A DNA stretch of 51,046 nucleotides. It comes from Pseudomonadota bacterium (GTDB lineage Bacteria > Pseudomonadota > Gammaproteobacteria > Burkholderiales > Rhodocyclaceae). The notes beneath the pieces are model-generated. The model made no database searches. It saw only the letters and a program-made list of their open reading frames with translations, and had not been told where the DNA came from. This document shows positions 18,570-36,344 of the stretch, piece after piece. Within the stretch, counting starts at the first letter, position 1. Every line of letters begins with the position of its first letter. The DNA lies in NCBI GenBank assembly GCA_021849505.1, contig JAJZSW010000011.1, forward strand, positions 1 to 51,046, given 5' to 3'. A program made the translations under genes and the position numbers.

Positions 18570-20683
18570 CCCTGCTCCCCCCCTGTGGTGCTAGTGGCGG
18601 GCACCGCCGCCGTCCAGTCCTGCGCCAGCAGGGCATCGATTTCGGCCGGCGCCACAGGACGGCTGAAATAATAACCCTGCAGCATTTCGCAGGCCATGCC
18701 ATGCAGCAGCATCGCCTGTTCGCGGGTCTCGATGCCCTCTGCCGTGACCGTGAAGCCCAGGTTCTTCGCCAGGCCGACGATGGTGCGCACGATGGCCAGG
18801 TTTTCCTGATGGTCCGGCAGGCCGCGCACGAAGCTTTGATCCACCTTCAAATTGTTGAGCGGCAGCCGCTGCAGGTAGCTGAGCGAGGAATAACCCGTGC
18901 CGAAATCGTCGAGCGACAACTGCAGGCCCATGCCGCGCAGGGCATTGAGGGTCTGCAAGGTGGTGGCGCTGTCTTCCATCAGGGCACTCTCGGTCACTTC
19001 GAGTTCCAGGTACTCGGCCGGCAGGCCAGTCTCGCGCAGGATAGCGGCTATTTCGCCGACCAGGTCCGGATCGCGGAATTGCACCGCCGAGAGATTGACG
19101 GCGACGCGCAAGGGCTGTCCGCCCGCCTGCCAGCGCAGCGCGTCCCGGCAGGCGGTGCGCAACACCCAGGCGCCGATCGGCACGATCAGGCCATTTTCTT
19201 CCGCCAGCGGGATGAAATCGAGCGGCTGAACCAGGCCGCGCTGGGGGTGCTTCCAGCGGATCAGCGCCTCCAGCGAGCGGATGCGTCCGCTGGCCAGGTC
19301 GAACTGTGGCTGATAGGCAAGGAAGAACTCGTCGCGCTCGAGCGCCAGCCGCAGGCTGCTTTCCATATCGAGGCGGCGCATGGCCTCCTCGGTCAGCGCC
19401 GCGCTGTAGAACTGGGCATTGTCGCGCCCCAGGTCCTTGGCGTGATACATCGCCGTGTCGGCATGCTTCAGCAGGCTGGCGGCATCCTCACCGTCGTCAG
19501 GATAGATGGCGATGCCGATGCTGGCCGTGACGATCATCTCGCGTCCCTCGAGAATGAAGGGACGGTGCATCAATTCGTGAATGCGCTGCGCGACCGCAAG
19601 AGCATTCTCGCCATACCGCAGATGCGGCAGCAGCAGGGTGAACTCGTCGCCGCCAAGGCGGGCCAGGTCGATCTCCTCGTCCGGGCAATCGGCACGCGCC
19701 ACCAGGTCGGCGGGCCGCACCGCCTGGCGCAGACGATCCGCGACGATCTGCAGCAACAGATCGCCAGCACCATGGCCCAGTGTGTCATTGACGGTCTTAA
19801 AGCGGTCGAGATCGAGGAACAGGATCGCCAGCTTGTCGTGATGATTCCGCGCCCGCTGGATCTCGCGAATAAGCCGCTCGGTAAACGACAGACGATTCGG
19901 CAGGCCCGTCAGCGGGTCGAAATAGGCCAGTCGATAGACATGTTTCTCCGCCTCCTTGCGGGAGGTGATGTCCTGCACCGTGCCGATGCCTGCGCACAGC
20001 TTGCCGTGGGCATCGAAACTCAACTCGGCCTGCTCGTGCACCCAGCGCACCTCGCCGCCGACCAGGATGCGATGCTCGAAACTGTAGGGTTCGCCTCGCA
20101 GAGCTGCCTGCCACGCCTCGTCCAGTTTCGCGACATCGTCTGGATGCACCAGGCCGAGGAATGTCTCGTAGGTCAGCGGCGTGCCCTCGGGGATGTCGAA
20201 CATGCGGTAGGTCTCGCGTGACCAGTCGAGACGGTTGCTCTGCACGTCGAGATGCCAGCTGCCCAGGTGCGCGACGCTTTGCGCCTGGTGCAGCTTCTGC
20301 AGGTTCTCGTAGGCGCGGATCAGATAGAACACCCGATGGCCGATGAGCGCCCAGTTGATCGGCTTGCTGATGAAATCGGTCGCCCCCGTCTCGAAGGCCC
20401 GTTCGACCGAAGCGACGTCGTCCATTCCGGTGACCATGACGATCGGCAACTCGTCGCCGATTTTCCGGCGCAGGCGCGCGCAGGTTTCGAAGCCGTCAAG
20501 ACCGGGCATTTCCACGTCGAGCATGACCAGGTTGCAGGGCTGCTCGCCGAAGCGCTGCAGGGCCTCCGCGCCATCGGCGGCGAGCACCACCTCGCAGCCG
20601 GATTTCTCCAGCGCGGCAGCCATCAGCAGGCGGGCAGTATGCTCGTCATCGGCAACCAGCACCCGGATCGACTGCTGTCTCAT
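18566..20683 (-). CDS. REC-PAS-GGDEF-EAL response regulator (c-di-GMP enzyme)
   Basis: This 705-residue protein has an N-terminal receiver ([11 protein letters not shown], phospho-site in [17 protein letters not shown] near 110), a PAS domain with following PAC (about 135-255), a GGDEF domain with intact GGDEF at 344-348, and an EAL domain with E472-A-L ([11 protein letters not shown]) and the DDFGTGYSS loop. Both catalytic signatures are intact, so it could make or break c-di-GMP. The start at 20683 has AAGGGGG upstream and overlaps the kinase stop codon (ATGA); its own stop overlaps the next start the same way. It is a likely phosphoacceptor of the upstream HPt domain. Confidence 0.94.
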   Translation of the reverse strand: MRQQSIRVLVADDEHTARLLMAAALEKSGCEVVLAADGAEALQRFGEQPCNLVMLDVEMPGLDGFETCARLRRKIGDELPIVMVTGMDDVASVERAFETGATDFISKPINWALIGHRVFYLIRAYENLQKLHQAQSVAHLGSWHLDVQSNRLDWSRETYRMFDIPEGTPLTYETFLGLVHPDDVAKLDEAWQAALRGEPYSFEHRILVGGEVRWVHEQAELSFDAHGKLCAGIGTVQDITSRKEAEKHVYRLAYFDPLTGLPNRLSFTERLIREIQRARNHHDKLAILFLDLDRFKTVNDTLGHGAGDLLLQIVADRLRQAVRPADLVARADCPDEEIDLARLGGDEFTLLLPHLRYGENALAVAQRIHELMHRPFILEGREMIVTASIGIAIYPDDGEDAASLLKHADTAMYHAKDLGRDNAQFYSAALTEEAMRRLDMESSLRLALERDEFFLAYQPQFDLASGRIRSLEALIRWKHPQRGLVQPLDFIPLAEENGLIVPIGAWVLRTACRDALRWQAGGQPLRVAVNLSAVQFRDPDLVGEIAAILRETGLPAEYLELEVTESALMEDSATTLQTLNALRGMGLQLSLDDFGTGYSSLSYLQRLPLNNLKVDQSFVRGLPDHQENLAIVRTIVGLAKNLGFTVTAEGIETREQAMLLHGMACEMLQGYYFSRPVAPAEIDALLAQDWTAAVPATSTTGGEQG

Positions 20684-23475
20684 GACACCCCCTTGAGCAG
20701 GACGCACAGCTCACGGATGGCTTGCGCGTACTGCTGTCCCGCGCGCGGTGCCAGTTGGCGCGCCGCTTCCAGCCGGCCCTCGCGGCCGCAGGCTTCCAGT
20801 TCCTTGTACAGGGCGGCCAAGGCTTCCGCGCCGACATTGGCCGAGCTGGACTTGAGCGTGTGGGCGCTGCGCCGGAGCGCCTCGGCATCGCCGGCGGCCA
20901 AGGCTTCATCAACCTGTGCCTGCAGGCTGGCCGAGCTGTCCAGATATGCCTTCAGGACCTTGCGCATCAGTCCCATGCTGCCGTCCGGATCGAGTTGGCG
21001 CATCTGGTCGAGGCAGGCGGTATTGATCGCGGCGGCGGGCGGCGATGCGGGGGCGGTCGACGCGTCAGGCTCCCGGGCCGGTTCCGCGGCCACGGCGGGC
21101 GCCTGGCCCAGCCAGCGCCGCAATACCGTCTCGAGCTGATCGAGCGTATAGGGCTTGGCCAGATAATCGTCCATGCCGGCCGCGAGGCATTTCTGGCGGT
21201 CGCCCTCCATCGCGTTCGCCGTCAGGGCGATGATCGGCAGATGCCGGCCGCTGCCTTTCTCGCGTTCCCGCAAGCTGGCGGTCGCGTCGTAACCATCCAT
21301 GACCGGCATCTGGCAGTCCATCAGCACGAGATCGTAATCCTGTCTTTCGGCGAGCATCAGCGCCTCGACCCCATCGTTGGCAATGTCCGCAGTCAGCCCC
21401 AGATTTTCGAGCATGGCACTGGCAAATACCTGATTGACGGCATTGTCCTCCGCCAGCAATATCCTGCCCTGCAGCCGGCCATCCGGAATGGCCGGCCGGT
21501 GATCGGCTGCAGGCGCCACGGGCACAGGCTGGCCAATCAGGATGTCGCGAATCACCTCGTAGAGATCGGACTGGCGGATCGGTTTGTTCACGTAGCGCAG
21601 GATGCCGGCGCGTTCGCTCGCGCGCGCATCGCCCGGATTGGCGGCCGACGCCAGCATCACCCGCGGCATGGCCGCCAGCGCGGGCTCGGCGGCCATTGCC
21701 TGGGCCAGTTGCAGCCCGTCCATCTGCGGCATGTGCATGTCGAGAATGGCGAGCTGGAACGGATCGCCCGCTTCGGCCGCCCGCAGCGCTTCGCGCAGGG
21801 CTTCCGCGCCGCCGGCGACGCAACACACGCGCATGGTCCAACCGGACAGCTGCGTGTCGAGAATCTCGCGGTTGGTCTGGTTGTCATCCACGACCAGGAC
21901 GCGCAGGCCGGCCAGTTCGGGATGACGACGCGGCACCCCGGTCAGGCTCCGGGCGCGCGGGAGATCGAGCGAGATCCAGAAGCGGGCACCCTGCCCGGGC
22001 GTGCTGTCGACGCCAATACGTCCGCCCATCATCTCCACCAGGCTCTTGCAGATCGCCAGCCCCAGCCCGGTGCCGCCGAACTGGCGGGTGGTCGAGCTGT
22101 CGGCCTGGGCGAAATGCTCGAAAATCTTTCCCTGCGCCTCCGGCGCGATGCCGATGCCGGTATCCTCCACGCTCAGCTCGACTTGCAGCCTCTGCGTTCC
22201 CGCCGGACTTACCCGGGCACGCACCACGACTTCGCCGCGGGCGGAGAACTTGATGGCGTTGTTGAGCAGATTGATGAGCACCTGCCGCAGGCGCATGGCA
22301 TCCCCGCGCACCAGCAGCGGAGAGTCGGGCGGAATCAGCTGCGTCGCCAGTTCGAGCCCCTTGGCCGCCGCCGGCTGGGCGAACATCGCCGCGGCATCCT
22401 CGACCATCTGGCCGAGATCGAAATCCGCGGCTTCCAGCTCCATGCGGCCTGCTTCGATCTTGGAAAAATCGAGAATGTCGTTGATGATGTCGAGCAGATG
22501 CCTGCCGGAACCGAGCACCACTTCTGCATATTCTTTCTGGGTCGGGTCGAGACGGGTAGTCAGCAGCAGTTCGGTCATCCCCAGCACGCCGTTCATCGGG
22601 GTGCGAATCTCGTGGCTCATCGTCGCCAGAAACTCGCTCTTGGCCTTGCTCGCGGCCTGTGCCTGCACCAGCGCCACGCGCAGCTCGTCCGTGCGTGCCT
22701 TCACCATGTCCTCGAGATGCTCGCGATGCTGCCGCAGGCTTTCCTCGCGGCTGCGGATCTGATCGAGCATCTCGTTGAATCCCCTGGCCAGGCCGTCGAG
22801 CTCGGTAATGTCGCTGGCACCGGCGCGCACCTCGTAGGTACCGGTGCGCGCCACGCGGTCGATCAAGCCGGAAAGCTCGCCGAGCGGCTGCAGCACCTGA
22901 TGCGTCAGGCGCGTAAGTAGATAGTGCGTTACCAGCAGGGCCAGCAGTATCGCCACTGCGAGCGTCAGGTTTTCGATCAGCAGCTGCAGGTAGAGCGGTT
23001 TCAGGTCGATCAGCAGGCCGACGGTGCCGAGCTGTTGCCGCTCCTGCTCGATCGGCCACGTTATCCAAAGGTAGCCGAAAGGAATCGATTCTGCGTGTTG
23101 CGGTGCGAGTTGGTCCGGAATGGCCCGGTCGAAGCTGGCATAACGCGCGAACAGCCGGCCGGTGTCGGCGAAGATGCCCGCCCCGCTCACTTCGGGCGAA
23201 TGCTTGAACGACTGGAGCAGCACGGTCGCCGCCTGCTCGTCGACGAAGGCCAGCGGAGCAATGGCGTTTTCGGCAATGATCGCCGCCTGCACCCTGGCAT
23301 TCTCTTCAAGGTCCTTGCGTTCGAGAAAGTAATCGCTGACGACGGCGAAGACGAGAACCAGCAGCAGGGCGGTGCCCACCGTGCGGTGGCTAATGTGCAG
23401 CAGGCGCTGCAGCAGCGATGCCCGTGGCGGTATGACAGGGGTGGCGGCTGGCAAGCGCGCGGGCGCGTCCTTCAT
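20680..23475 (-). CDS. Hybrid histidine kinase with CHASE8-like sensor, two REC and HPt
   Basis: A 931-residue membrane kinase. A membrane segment near 30-50 is followed by a ~110-residue periplasmic region resembling the CHASE8 sensor of YfiN/DgcN ([20 protein letters not shown]), a second membrane segment near 158-178, HAMP, HisKA with phospho-site His288 ([10 protein letters not shown]), HATPase ([28 protein letters not shown]), receiver 1 ([13 protein letters not shown]), receiver 2 ([13 protein letters not shown]) and a C-terminal HPt domain with His872 ([13 protein letters not shown]). The start at 23475 overlaps the yfiR stop (ATGA). In YfiN this sensor sits on a GGDEF domain; here a full phosphorelay module replaces it. 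Periplasmic YfiR is the likely regulator. Confidence 0.93.
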   Translation of the reverse strand: MKDAPARLPAATPVIPPRASLLQRLLHISHRTVGTALLLVLVFAVVSDYFLERKDLEENARVQAAIIAENAIAPLAFVDEQAATVLLQSFKHSPEVSGAGIFADTGRLFARYASFDRAIPDQLAPQHAESIPFGYLWITWPIEQERQQLGTVGLLIDLKPLYLQLLIENLTLAVAILLALLVTHYLLTRLTHQVLQPLGELSGLIDRVARTGTYEVRAGASDITELDGLARGFNEMLDQIRSREESLRQHREHLEDMVKARTDELRVALVQAQAASKAKSEFLATMSHEIRTPMNGVLGMTELLLTTRLDPTQKEYAEVVLGSGRHLLDIINDILDFSKIEAGRMELEAADFDLGQMVEDAAAMFAQPAAAKGLELATQLIPPDSPLLVRGDAMRLRQVLINLLNNAIKFSARGEVVVRARVSPAGTQRLQVELSVEDTGIGIAPEAQGKIFEHFAQADSSTTRQFGGTGLGLAICKSLVEMMGGRIGVDSTPGQGARFWISLDLPRARSLTGVPRRHPELAGLRVLVVDDNQTNREILDTQLSGWTMRVCCVAGGAEALREALRAAEAGDPFQLAILDMHMPQMDGLQLAQAMAAEPALAAMPRVMLASAANPGDARASERAGILRYVNKPIRQSDLYEVIRDILIGQPVPVAPAADHRPAIPDGRLQGRILLAEDNAVNQVFASAMLENLGLTADIANDGVEALMLAERQDYDLVLMDCQMPVMDGYDATASLREREKGSGRHLPIIALTANAMEGDRQKCLAAGMDDYLAKPYTLDQLETVLRRWLGQAPAVAAEPAREPDASTAPASPPAAAINTACLDQMRQLDPDGSMGLMRKVLKAYLDSSASLQAQVDEALAAGDAEALRRSAHTLKSSSANVGAEALAALYKELEACGREGRLEAARQLAPRAGQQYAQAIRELCVLLKGVS

Positions 23476-24014
23476 TGCTTCACCGTGCGCGCCAGTTTGA
23501 GCAGATTGGACGATAGCGCGAGGTTGCTCTGTCGCGCCGCCGCCAGGTTGATGTCGAAGCGCAGTCTGTCGTTTTCTTGGAACAATCCGATCATGCCCCC
23601 TGCGTGGACGAAATTCGGGACATCGCTGATGGTCAGCACGGGAAGTTTGGCCACGCGCTGCAGCACCCACTCGACGCGGGGTTCTTCGTCTGCGGCGATG
23701 AACAGCACCTGACATTCGTGCAGCTCGCTGGGCCGGGTCGCCCCGCGTACCCGGACCTCGCGGCCTTTTGCTGTCTTTCCCTGCAAGGCTTCCAAGTTGC
23801 CCGACAACGCTCGGGGGCCGAGGCTGCAGATCAGCAGCGGGTCATTGCCGGGCCCGTTAGCGGGCCAGTCAGTGAACTTGGTGAAATTCAGGATGAAAGC
23901 GGCCTTGACGCCGTCTTCCGAAACATCCGCTGCCGATGCTTCGAAAGCCATGATCAAACAGGCCATCAACATGGCTCCGAATCGCCACGCCGCCTTGTAA
24001 ACAGCAAACCGCAT
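23472..24014 (-). CDS. YfiR-family periplasmic regulator
   Basis: A 180-residue protein starting at ATG 24014 ([10 protein letters not shown]), two bases after the receptor stop codon. It has a signal peptide ending near ASA-AD and the YfiR/DUF4154 core: [46 protein letters not shown], and [20 protein letters not shown]. Two cysteines, in ICSLG and ECQVLF, correspond to conserved YfiR cysteines. In Pseudomonas, YfiR is a periplasmic repressor of the YfiN diguanylate cyclase. Here its likely partner is the CHASE8 hybrid kinase encoded directly downstream. Confidence 0.93.
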   Translation of the reverse strand: MRFAVYKAAWRFGAMLMACLIMAFEASAADVSEDGVKAAFILNFTKFTDWPANGPGNDPLLICSLGPRALSGNLEALQGKTAKGREVRVRGATRPSELHECQVLFIAADEEPRVEWVLQRVAKLPVLTISDVPNFVHAGGMIGLFQENDRLRFDINLAAARQSNLALSSNLLKLARTVKQ

Positions 24015-24016
24015 TA

Positions 24017-26032
24017 TCAATATTTCCAGTCGGCGCGCAGGTAAACCGCCCGCTGGATTTCTGCGGGACTGGACTGAATGAAGTTGCTGCCATATTCGGG
24101 GTGGACGCGATCCAGCAGGTTCTGCCCGACCAGCGACAGTTCCAGGCCTTTTCGTGCTTGCCACGCCAGGCGCATGTCGAGGGTGGTAAAGGCGGGGATC
24201 GTCCCGAAGACGGGATTGTCGATGCGGCTGACATGCCGCAGCCAGGCGTCCCAGCGCCAGCTGCTGCCAAGATCGAGCGAAGAGCGCAGCGAAAACTGGT
24301 GTACAGGAGAGGTGTCGGTGTAGTCGCTGACTGTCTGCAAGGGCAAATCGGCGGTGATGACTTTCGTCTTGAGCCAGCCATAGTGGGCCTGCAGGCGCCA
24401 GTCGGCGGTGGCGCGCCAGTCCAGGCTGGCCTCGATGCCATGCTGCCGTGCCCGGTTGGCATTATTGTCGAGAGTCTCGATCAGAAGATAGCCGGTGGGC
24501 ATGGGTTGCGGTGCGGTCAGGGCCGCGCCACGCAGCCGGTCATAGCGATAGTAGAAAGCGACCAGGTCGATGCTGGTGCTGCGGTTGAGCTGGTGCCGCC
24601 AGCCGAAGTCGAGCGCATCCAGCTGCTCGTCGCCGATCCGCTCGCTGACCAGCTTGACCACGCTGGGCTGTATAAAGAGCGGATCCCCCAATGGATACGC
24701 CCGCAAATAGGCGGCACCGCCCCGCTCGATGCGCGAGGGCGTGCGCACCGCCCGCGCCAGGGAGGCCCAGGCACTGGTCTGGGTGCTGGGCGTCCAGAGC
24801 AGGCGCAGGTTGGGCTGGATGACGAAGCCGGTATAGTCGTTGTGTTCGAGGCGCGCACCCACGCTCAGGCGCCAACGCTCCGGCTGCAGGGTAATCTCGT
24901 CCTGGGCAAACAGGCTGTAGAGGGAGGTGGCACGCCGCCTTTCCGCGACGCGGATCAGCGGCGAACTTTCGATGCGATCGCTGCTGAAGCGATAGCCGAG
25001 GCCCCAGGTCAGGTCATGCGCGGCGCCGAGCTTGACCTGCTGCTGGTATTCCAGATCGGCCGTGGTGCGCTGCTCGGCGAGGATTGCATGCTTGTAGTCG
25101 GAGGATTCGAGATAAACCTGCAGACTGTCCTGCCGTTCCGTCCCGCTGCCCCCCTCCCAGCGGCCCATCAGATGTCCGTTCGATACCCGCTGGGTGCGGC
25201 GTTCCAGATAAATCGCGGGCGGCTCCGTCATCATCACGACGTCGTCGCCGGCAAGCGAGCGCGCCGCGCCGCCCTGCACCTGCAGCCGGCCCTTTTCCAG
25301 CAGGCGCTCCATCTTGAAGCCGGCGTCGAACTGCTGCCAGTCGTCGGCGCCCGCGCCCCCGCCCAAGCGGCGCGACGCATCGACATCATGCAGCTTGGCA
25401 TGCACCGCGACGGCAGTGTCGGGGTCGGGACTCCAGCCGTGACGCACAAAGCCATGGCCCTTCAGCTCCGAACCGGCTGCGGCGGCGATCTGGCTGCCCT
25501 GAACGTCGAAGGGCGAGCGGGTGATGATGTTGATCACGCCATTGACTGCGTTGGCACCCCAGATCGACGCCCCCGGCCCGCGGATCACCTCGATGCGGGC
25601 CACGTTCTCCAGGGGCAGCCCCAGCGTTTCCCACATCACACCGGAAAACAGCGGCGTATAGACGCTGCGCCCATCGACCAACACCAGCAGCTTGTTGGCG
25701 AAGCGGTCGGCAAAGCCGCGGATCGACACCGCCCACTTGTTGTTGCCGATGGCGGAAACCTGTACGCCCGGCGCCAGACGCAAGGCTTCCGGGATGTTCG
25801 TCGCACCGCTGCGCCGGATATCCTCGGCACTGATGACATGCACGGCGGCGGCCGTATCGGCGAGCGTCTGGCTTTTCTTCGCCGCCGAGGTCACCACGAC
25901 GCTCATCAGTTCCTCGAGATTCAGATCCAGGCTGTCGACTGCCGCTGCCGGAGTCGACCAGGCGGTCGCCAGCAGCGCAAGCAGCGCGATTCTGTTCGCT
26001 GAAGGACGCACGGCATTCCCCTTTGTCATCAT
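24017..26032 (-). CDS. TonB-dependent outer-membrane receptor
   Basis: A 671-residue receptor with a signal peptide ending near PAAA-VD. The plug domain (SAAKKSQTLADTAAAVHVIS, IRRSGATNIPEALRLAPGVQV, LVLVDGRSVYTPLFSG, RIEVIRGPGASIWGANAVNG) is followed by a beta-barrel ending in ...LRADWKY with a terminal aromatic. The plug belongs to the receptor type often encoded next to yfiR-like genes. No N-terminal FecA-type signalling domain is visible, so signalling would go through YfiR rather than an anti-sigma factor. The ligand cannot be read from the sequence. It is the first gene of the five-gene operon; no clear Shine-Dalgarno is seen at its start. Confidence 0.92.
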   Translation of the reverse strand: MMTKGNAVRPSANRIALLALLATAWSTPAAAVDSLDLNLEELMSVVVTSAAKKSQTLADTAAAVHVISAEDIRRSGATNIPEALRLAPGVQVSAIGNNKWAVSIRGFADRFANKLLVLVDGRSVYTPLFSGVMWETLGLPLENVARIEVIRGPGASIWGANAVNGVINIITRSPFDVQGSQIAAAAGSELKGHGFVRHGWSPDPDTAVAVHAKLHDVDASRRLGGGAGADDWQQFDAGFKMERLLEKGRLQVQGGAARSLAGDDVVMMTEPPAIYLERRTQRVSNGHLMGRWEGGSGTERQDSLQVYLESSDYKHAILAEQRTTADLEYQQQVKLGAAHDLTWGLGYRFSSDRIESSPLIRVAERRRATSLYSLFAQDEITLQPERWRLSVGARLEHNDYTGFVIQPNLRLLWTPSTQTSAWASLARAVRTPSRIERGGAAYLRAYPLGDPLFIQPSVVKLVSERIGDEQLDALDFGWRHQLNRSTSIDLVAFYYRYDRLRGAALTAPQPMPTGYLLIETLDNNANRARQHGIEASLDWRATADWRLQAHYGWLKTKVITADLPLQTVSDYTDTSPVHQFSLRSSLDLGSSWRWDAWLRHVSRIDNPVFGTIPAFTTLDMRLAWQARKGLELSLVGQNLLDRVHPEYGSNFIQSSPAEIQRAVYLRADWKY

Positions 26033-26095
26033 GAATGTTATTGGTATCTTATTCTCGGCATCGCAGCCCGTCTAGAACTAAAGAAATATTCTACC

Positions 26096-26118
26096 GGCAT
26101 GGGCTCCGCAAACATGCC
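26096..26118. promoter_or_regulatory. Dyad in the divergent receptor/ygiQ intergenic region
   Basis: GGCATG and CATGCC form a perfect 6-bp inverted repeat with an 11-bp spacer, in the 98 bp between the divergent TonB receptor and radical SAM genes. It is a candidate operator; the regulator is unknown. Confidence 0.35.
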
Positions 26119-26130
26119 ATTATTCGCCCC

Positions 26131-31189
<5,059 letters not shown>

Positions 31190-31223
31190 GGGACTGAACG
31201 GTAATCTGGGGCGGCACACATAA

Positions 31224-31247
31224 AAAATGCCCCTTGCGGGGCATTTT
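31224..31247. terminator. Bidirectional terminator between hybrid kinase and dsrC-like gene
   Basis: A perfect 10-bp inverted repeat, AAAATGCCCC-TTGC-GGGGCATTTT, has A-rich and T-rich flanks on both sides. It serves convergent genes ending at 31189 (+) and 31265 (-). Confidence 0.93.
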
Positions 31248-31264
31248 GTGTCACCGTGGCAATA

Positions 31265-31594
31265 TCAGACGCAGCCGGTCGGCTTGGGCATCCCCGCATA
31301 GCGGCAGGCCTGCTTGGCGGGGCCGTAGGGGAACAGGTCGAACAGGTATTGCTTGTCGCCGAATTCCTCGCCCAGGTCGGCGGGCAGCAGCTTGGCGAGC
31401 AGGCGCAGATTGGGCGCAGTGCCGTTCTCCGCGTAGTAATTGCGAATCCAGTTGATGACCTGCCAGTGCTTCTCGCCGAGCACCAGTTGGTCCTGCTCGG
31501 ACAGCACGGTGGCGACTTCCTCGGTCCAGTCGTCCAGATTCGCCAGATAGCCTTGCGGGTCGGTTTCGATTTCCTTGCCATTCACGTTGATCAT
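31265..31594 (-). CDS. DsrC/TusE-family sulfur relay protein with both C-terminal cysteines
   Basis: A 109-residue protein of the DsrC/TusE/RspA family. It ends ACRYAGMPKPTGCV: penultimate Cys108 and, ten residues between, Cys97. Both are the CysA/CysB pair of true DsrC, whereas TusE keeps only the last. DsrC carries a trisulfide in sulfite reduction or sulfur oxidation; TusE works in tRNA 2-thiouridylation. The presence of both cysteines favours DsrC-like chemistry, but no dsr genes are nearby and RspA-type homologues exist, so the pathway is open. GAGG precedes the ATG. It is transcribed alone. Confidence 0.9.
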   Translation of the reverse strand: MINVNGKEIETDPQGYLANLDDWTEEVATVLSEQDQLVLGEKHWQVINWIRNYYAENGTAPNLRLLAKLLPADLGEEFGDKQYLFDLFPYGPAKQACRYAGMPKPTGCV

Positions 31595-31758
31595 TTTGAT
31601 TTCCTCTCTGTAAGGTTGGGGGTATGGGGTTTCGCGTGCTCAATACTTGACTTGTTTGGTCAAGATTATAGGGGCATTAAGCCCGGTTGCCAATAAGGAT
31701 TTATCCGAAACTTGATCAGTTCGGCTTATGGATGAAGAAGCGGGGAGAGTATGATGGG

Positions 31759-31851
31759 TGGCGGAGAGGAAGGGATTCGAACCCTTGTGCCAGGTTTCCC
31801 TGACCATCCGATTTCGAGTCGGCGCCGTTATGACCGCTTCGGTACCTCTCC
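31759..31851 (-). tRNA. tRNA-Ser(CGA)
   Basis: On the minus strand a 7-bp acceptor stem (GGAGAGG/CCTCTCC), a long type-II variable arm, the T-loop GGTTCGAATCC, the anticodon loop CTCGAAA (anticodon CGA, reading UCG codons) and an encoded 3' CCA all fit tRNA-Ser. The top pair of the anticodon stem appears mismatched. Confidence 0.95.
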
Positions 31852-31891
31852 GGTGCGCGGATTATAACCGCCTGCCTGTCGCCAGGCATAC

Positions 31892-34624
<2,733 letters not shown>

Positions 34625-34664
34625 TTAATTGGGAATTGTTGGCGCTATTCTAGGAGGAATGCCG

Positions 34665-34925
34665 ATGATTACGCTCAAGGATTGCCTCGACTACAGCGAC
34701 CTCACGGAGGAGGAGGTTGCGGTGATCGCAGCGCATGAACATCTGCCCTACCCTTTCGCAGTCGAGATGGCTTGCGGCCTTTCGCAAACGGGTGATGGCG
34801 AAGAGCTGTTGCGTTGCCTGCTCAAGGCGGCGGTGCGCGATGCCCGGCACGAACACGATGCCGCGGCGCTGAAAACGGCGCGGCACGCCTTGGCAGAGTT
34901 TTCCGCAGCGCATCCTGTCCACTGA
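34665..34925 (+). CDS. Small conserved-looking protein of unknown function
   Basis: An 86-residue protein starting at ATG 34665 (MITLKDCLDYSDLTEEE), chosen because AGGAGG lies 7 bases upstream; the ATG at 34659 is too close. It is predicted soluble and largely helical, with no membrane segment. Cysteines are scattered (KDCLDY, MACGL, LRCLL) and HEHLPYPFAVEMA sits in the middle. It lies alone on the plus strand between serS and rarA, both minus. I do not recognise a family. The strong ribosome-binding site and good codon use argue that it is real. Confidence 0.75.
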   Translation: MITLKDCLDYSDLTEEEVAVIAAHEHLPYPFAVEMACGLSQTGDGEELLRCLLKAAVRDARHEHDAAALKTARHALAEFSAAHPVH

Positions 34926-34929
34926 GGGG

Positions 34930-36258
34930 TCACTGATCGTTCTTCTGCCGCTTGCGGTACTGCGCGTCGAGGGCGCGCAGGTGCGCGAGCTTTTCGCCGA
35001 TCTTCTGTTCGAGTCCGCGCGGCGTCGGCTGGTACCACGCCACCTTGGGCATGCCTTCGGGAAAGTAGCTCTCTCCGGCCGCGTAGGCTTCCGGTTCGTC
35101 GTGTGCGTAGCGGTATTCGCTGCCGAAGCCGAGTTCCTTCATCAGCTTGGTCGGCGCGTTGCGCAGGTGCTCGGGCACCGGCCGGCTCTGATCCTTGCTG
35201 ACGAAGCGGCGCGCCGCGCCGTAGGCCACGTAGCCGGCATTCGACTTCGGCGCCACCGCCATGTAGATCACCGCGTTGGCCAGCGCCAGTTCGCCCTCGG
35301 GCGAGCCGAGCCGCTCATAGGTCTGTGCCGCCTCCAGCGCGATCGTCAGCGCGCGCGGGTCGGCGAGGCCGATGTCCTCGCTGGCCATGCGGATGATGCG
35401 CCGCGCGAGGTAGAGCGGGTCGGCGCCGCCGTCGAGCATGCGCGTGAACCAGTAGAGCGAGGCGTCGGGATTCGAGCCCCGCACCGACTTGTGCAGCGCC
35501 GAGATCTGGTCGTAGAAGGCGTCGCCGCCCTTGTCGAAACGGCGCAGGTCGGAGGCCAGCGCCTGCTCAAGAAAGTCGGCGCTGACGAGACGGCACTCCG
35601 ACGCCTGTGCGGCCGTGCGCAGGGTCTCCAGCACGTTCAGCAGTCGGCGTGCATCGCCGTCGGCGTAGCCCACCACGCGGTCGATCGCCTCCGGCTCAAA
35701 CTCCAGATCGGGGAAGGCATGGTCGTGGGCGCGCTGATACAGCTCACGCAGTTCGTCCGCCGCGAGCGGCTTGAGTACATACACGGCGGCGCGCGAGAGC
35801 AGCGCCGAATTCACCTCGAACGAGGGATTTTCGGTCGTCGCGCCGATGAAGGTCAGCAAACCCTGCTCGACGAAGGGCAGGAAGGCATCCTGCTGCGCCT
35901 TGTTGAAGCGGTGCACCTCGTCGACGAACATCAGCGTGCGCCGCCCGGACTGCGCCAGCGTCAGTTGTGCCTGTTCGACGGCGGCCCGGATGTCCTTGAC
36001 GCCCGAGAACACGGCAGAGAGGGCGATGAACTCGGCGTCGAAAGCGTCCGCCATCAGCCGCGCCAGCGTGGTCTTGCCGACGCCCGGCGGCCCCCAGAGA
36101 ATCATCGAATGCGGCGTCTTCGACTCGAAGGCCAGCCGCAGCGGCTTGCCCGGCCCGAGCAGGTGCTGCTGGCCGATCACCGCGTCGAGCCTCGCCGGGC
36201 GAAGTTGCTCCGCCAGCGGAGCGTGGGGGTTGGCTGCCTTGAACAGGTCGTCGGACAT
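34930..36258 (-). CDS. rarA: Replication-associated recombination protein A (AAA+ ATPase)
   Basis: A 442-residue RarA/MgsA. It starts MSDDLFKAANPHAPLAEQLRP and has Walker A GPPGVGKTT, Walker B LMFVDEVHRF, sensor 1 FIGATTENPSFEVN, and the family C-terminal region FYDQISALHKSVRGSNPDASLYW and KSNAGYVAYGAA. It acts at stalled replication forks. The stop codon lies 4 bp from the convergent small gene. Codons around 35572-35596 match the dispersed 25-bp repeat at 23 of 25 positions, in a different reading frame from the other coding copies, without any visible length insertion. Confidence 0.96.
   Translation of the reverse strand: MSDDLFKAANPHAPLAEQLRPARLDAVIGQQHLLGPGKPLRLAFESKTPHSMILWGPPGVGKTTLARLMADAFDAEFIALSAVFSGVKDIRAAVEQAQLTLAQSGRRTLMFVDEVHRFNKAQQDAFLPFVEQGLLTFIGATTENPSFEVNSALLSRAAVYVLKPLAADELRELYQRAHDHAFPDLEFEPEAIDRVVGYADGDARRLLNVLETLRTAAQASECRLVSADFLEQALASDLRRFDKGGDAFYDQISALHKSVRGSNPDASLYWFTRMLDGGADPLYLARRIIRMASEDIGLADPRALTIALEAAQTYERLGSPEGELALANAVIYMAVAPKSNAGYVAYGAARRFVSKDQSRPVPEHLRNAPTKLMKELGFGSEYRYAHDEPEAYAAGESYFPEGMPKVAWYQPTPRGLEQKIGEKLAHLRALDAQYRKRQKNDQ
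35572..35596 (-). repeat. Dispersed 25-bp repeat, copy 6 (in rarA, other frame)
   Basis: Two differences from the consensus. It is translated CRLVSADF, a frame unlike the other coding copies, in a stretch that looks like normal RarA sequence. It could be a converted or chance-similar site. Confidence 0.6.
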
Positions 36259-36344
36259 GATGCGCCAATGATAAACCCGCCCCACCTGCCCACCCGCCGT
36301 GGGGTAAAGTGCGCGGAGCATTCCTGACAGTCCGGACCCCACCC

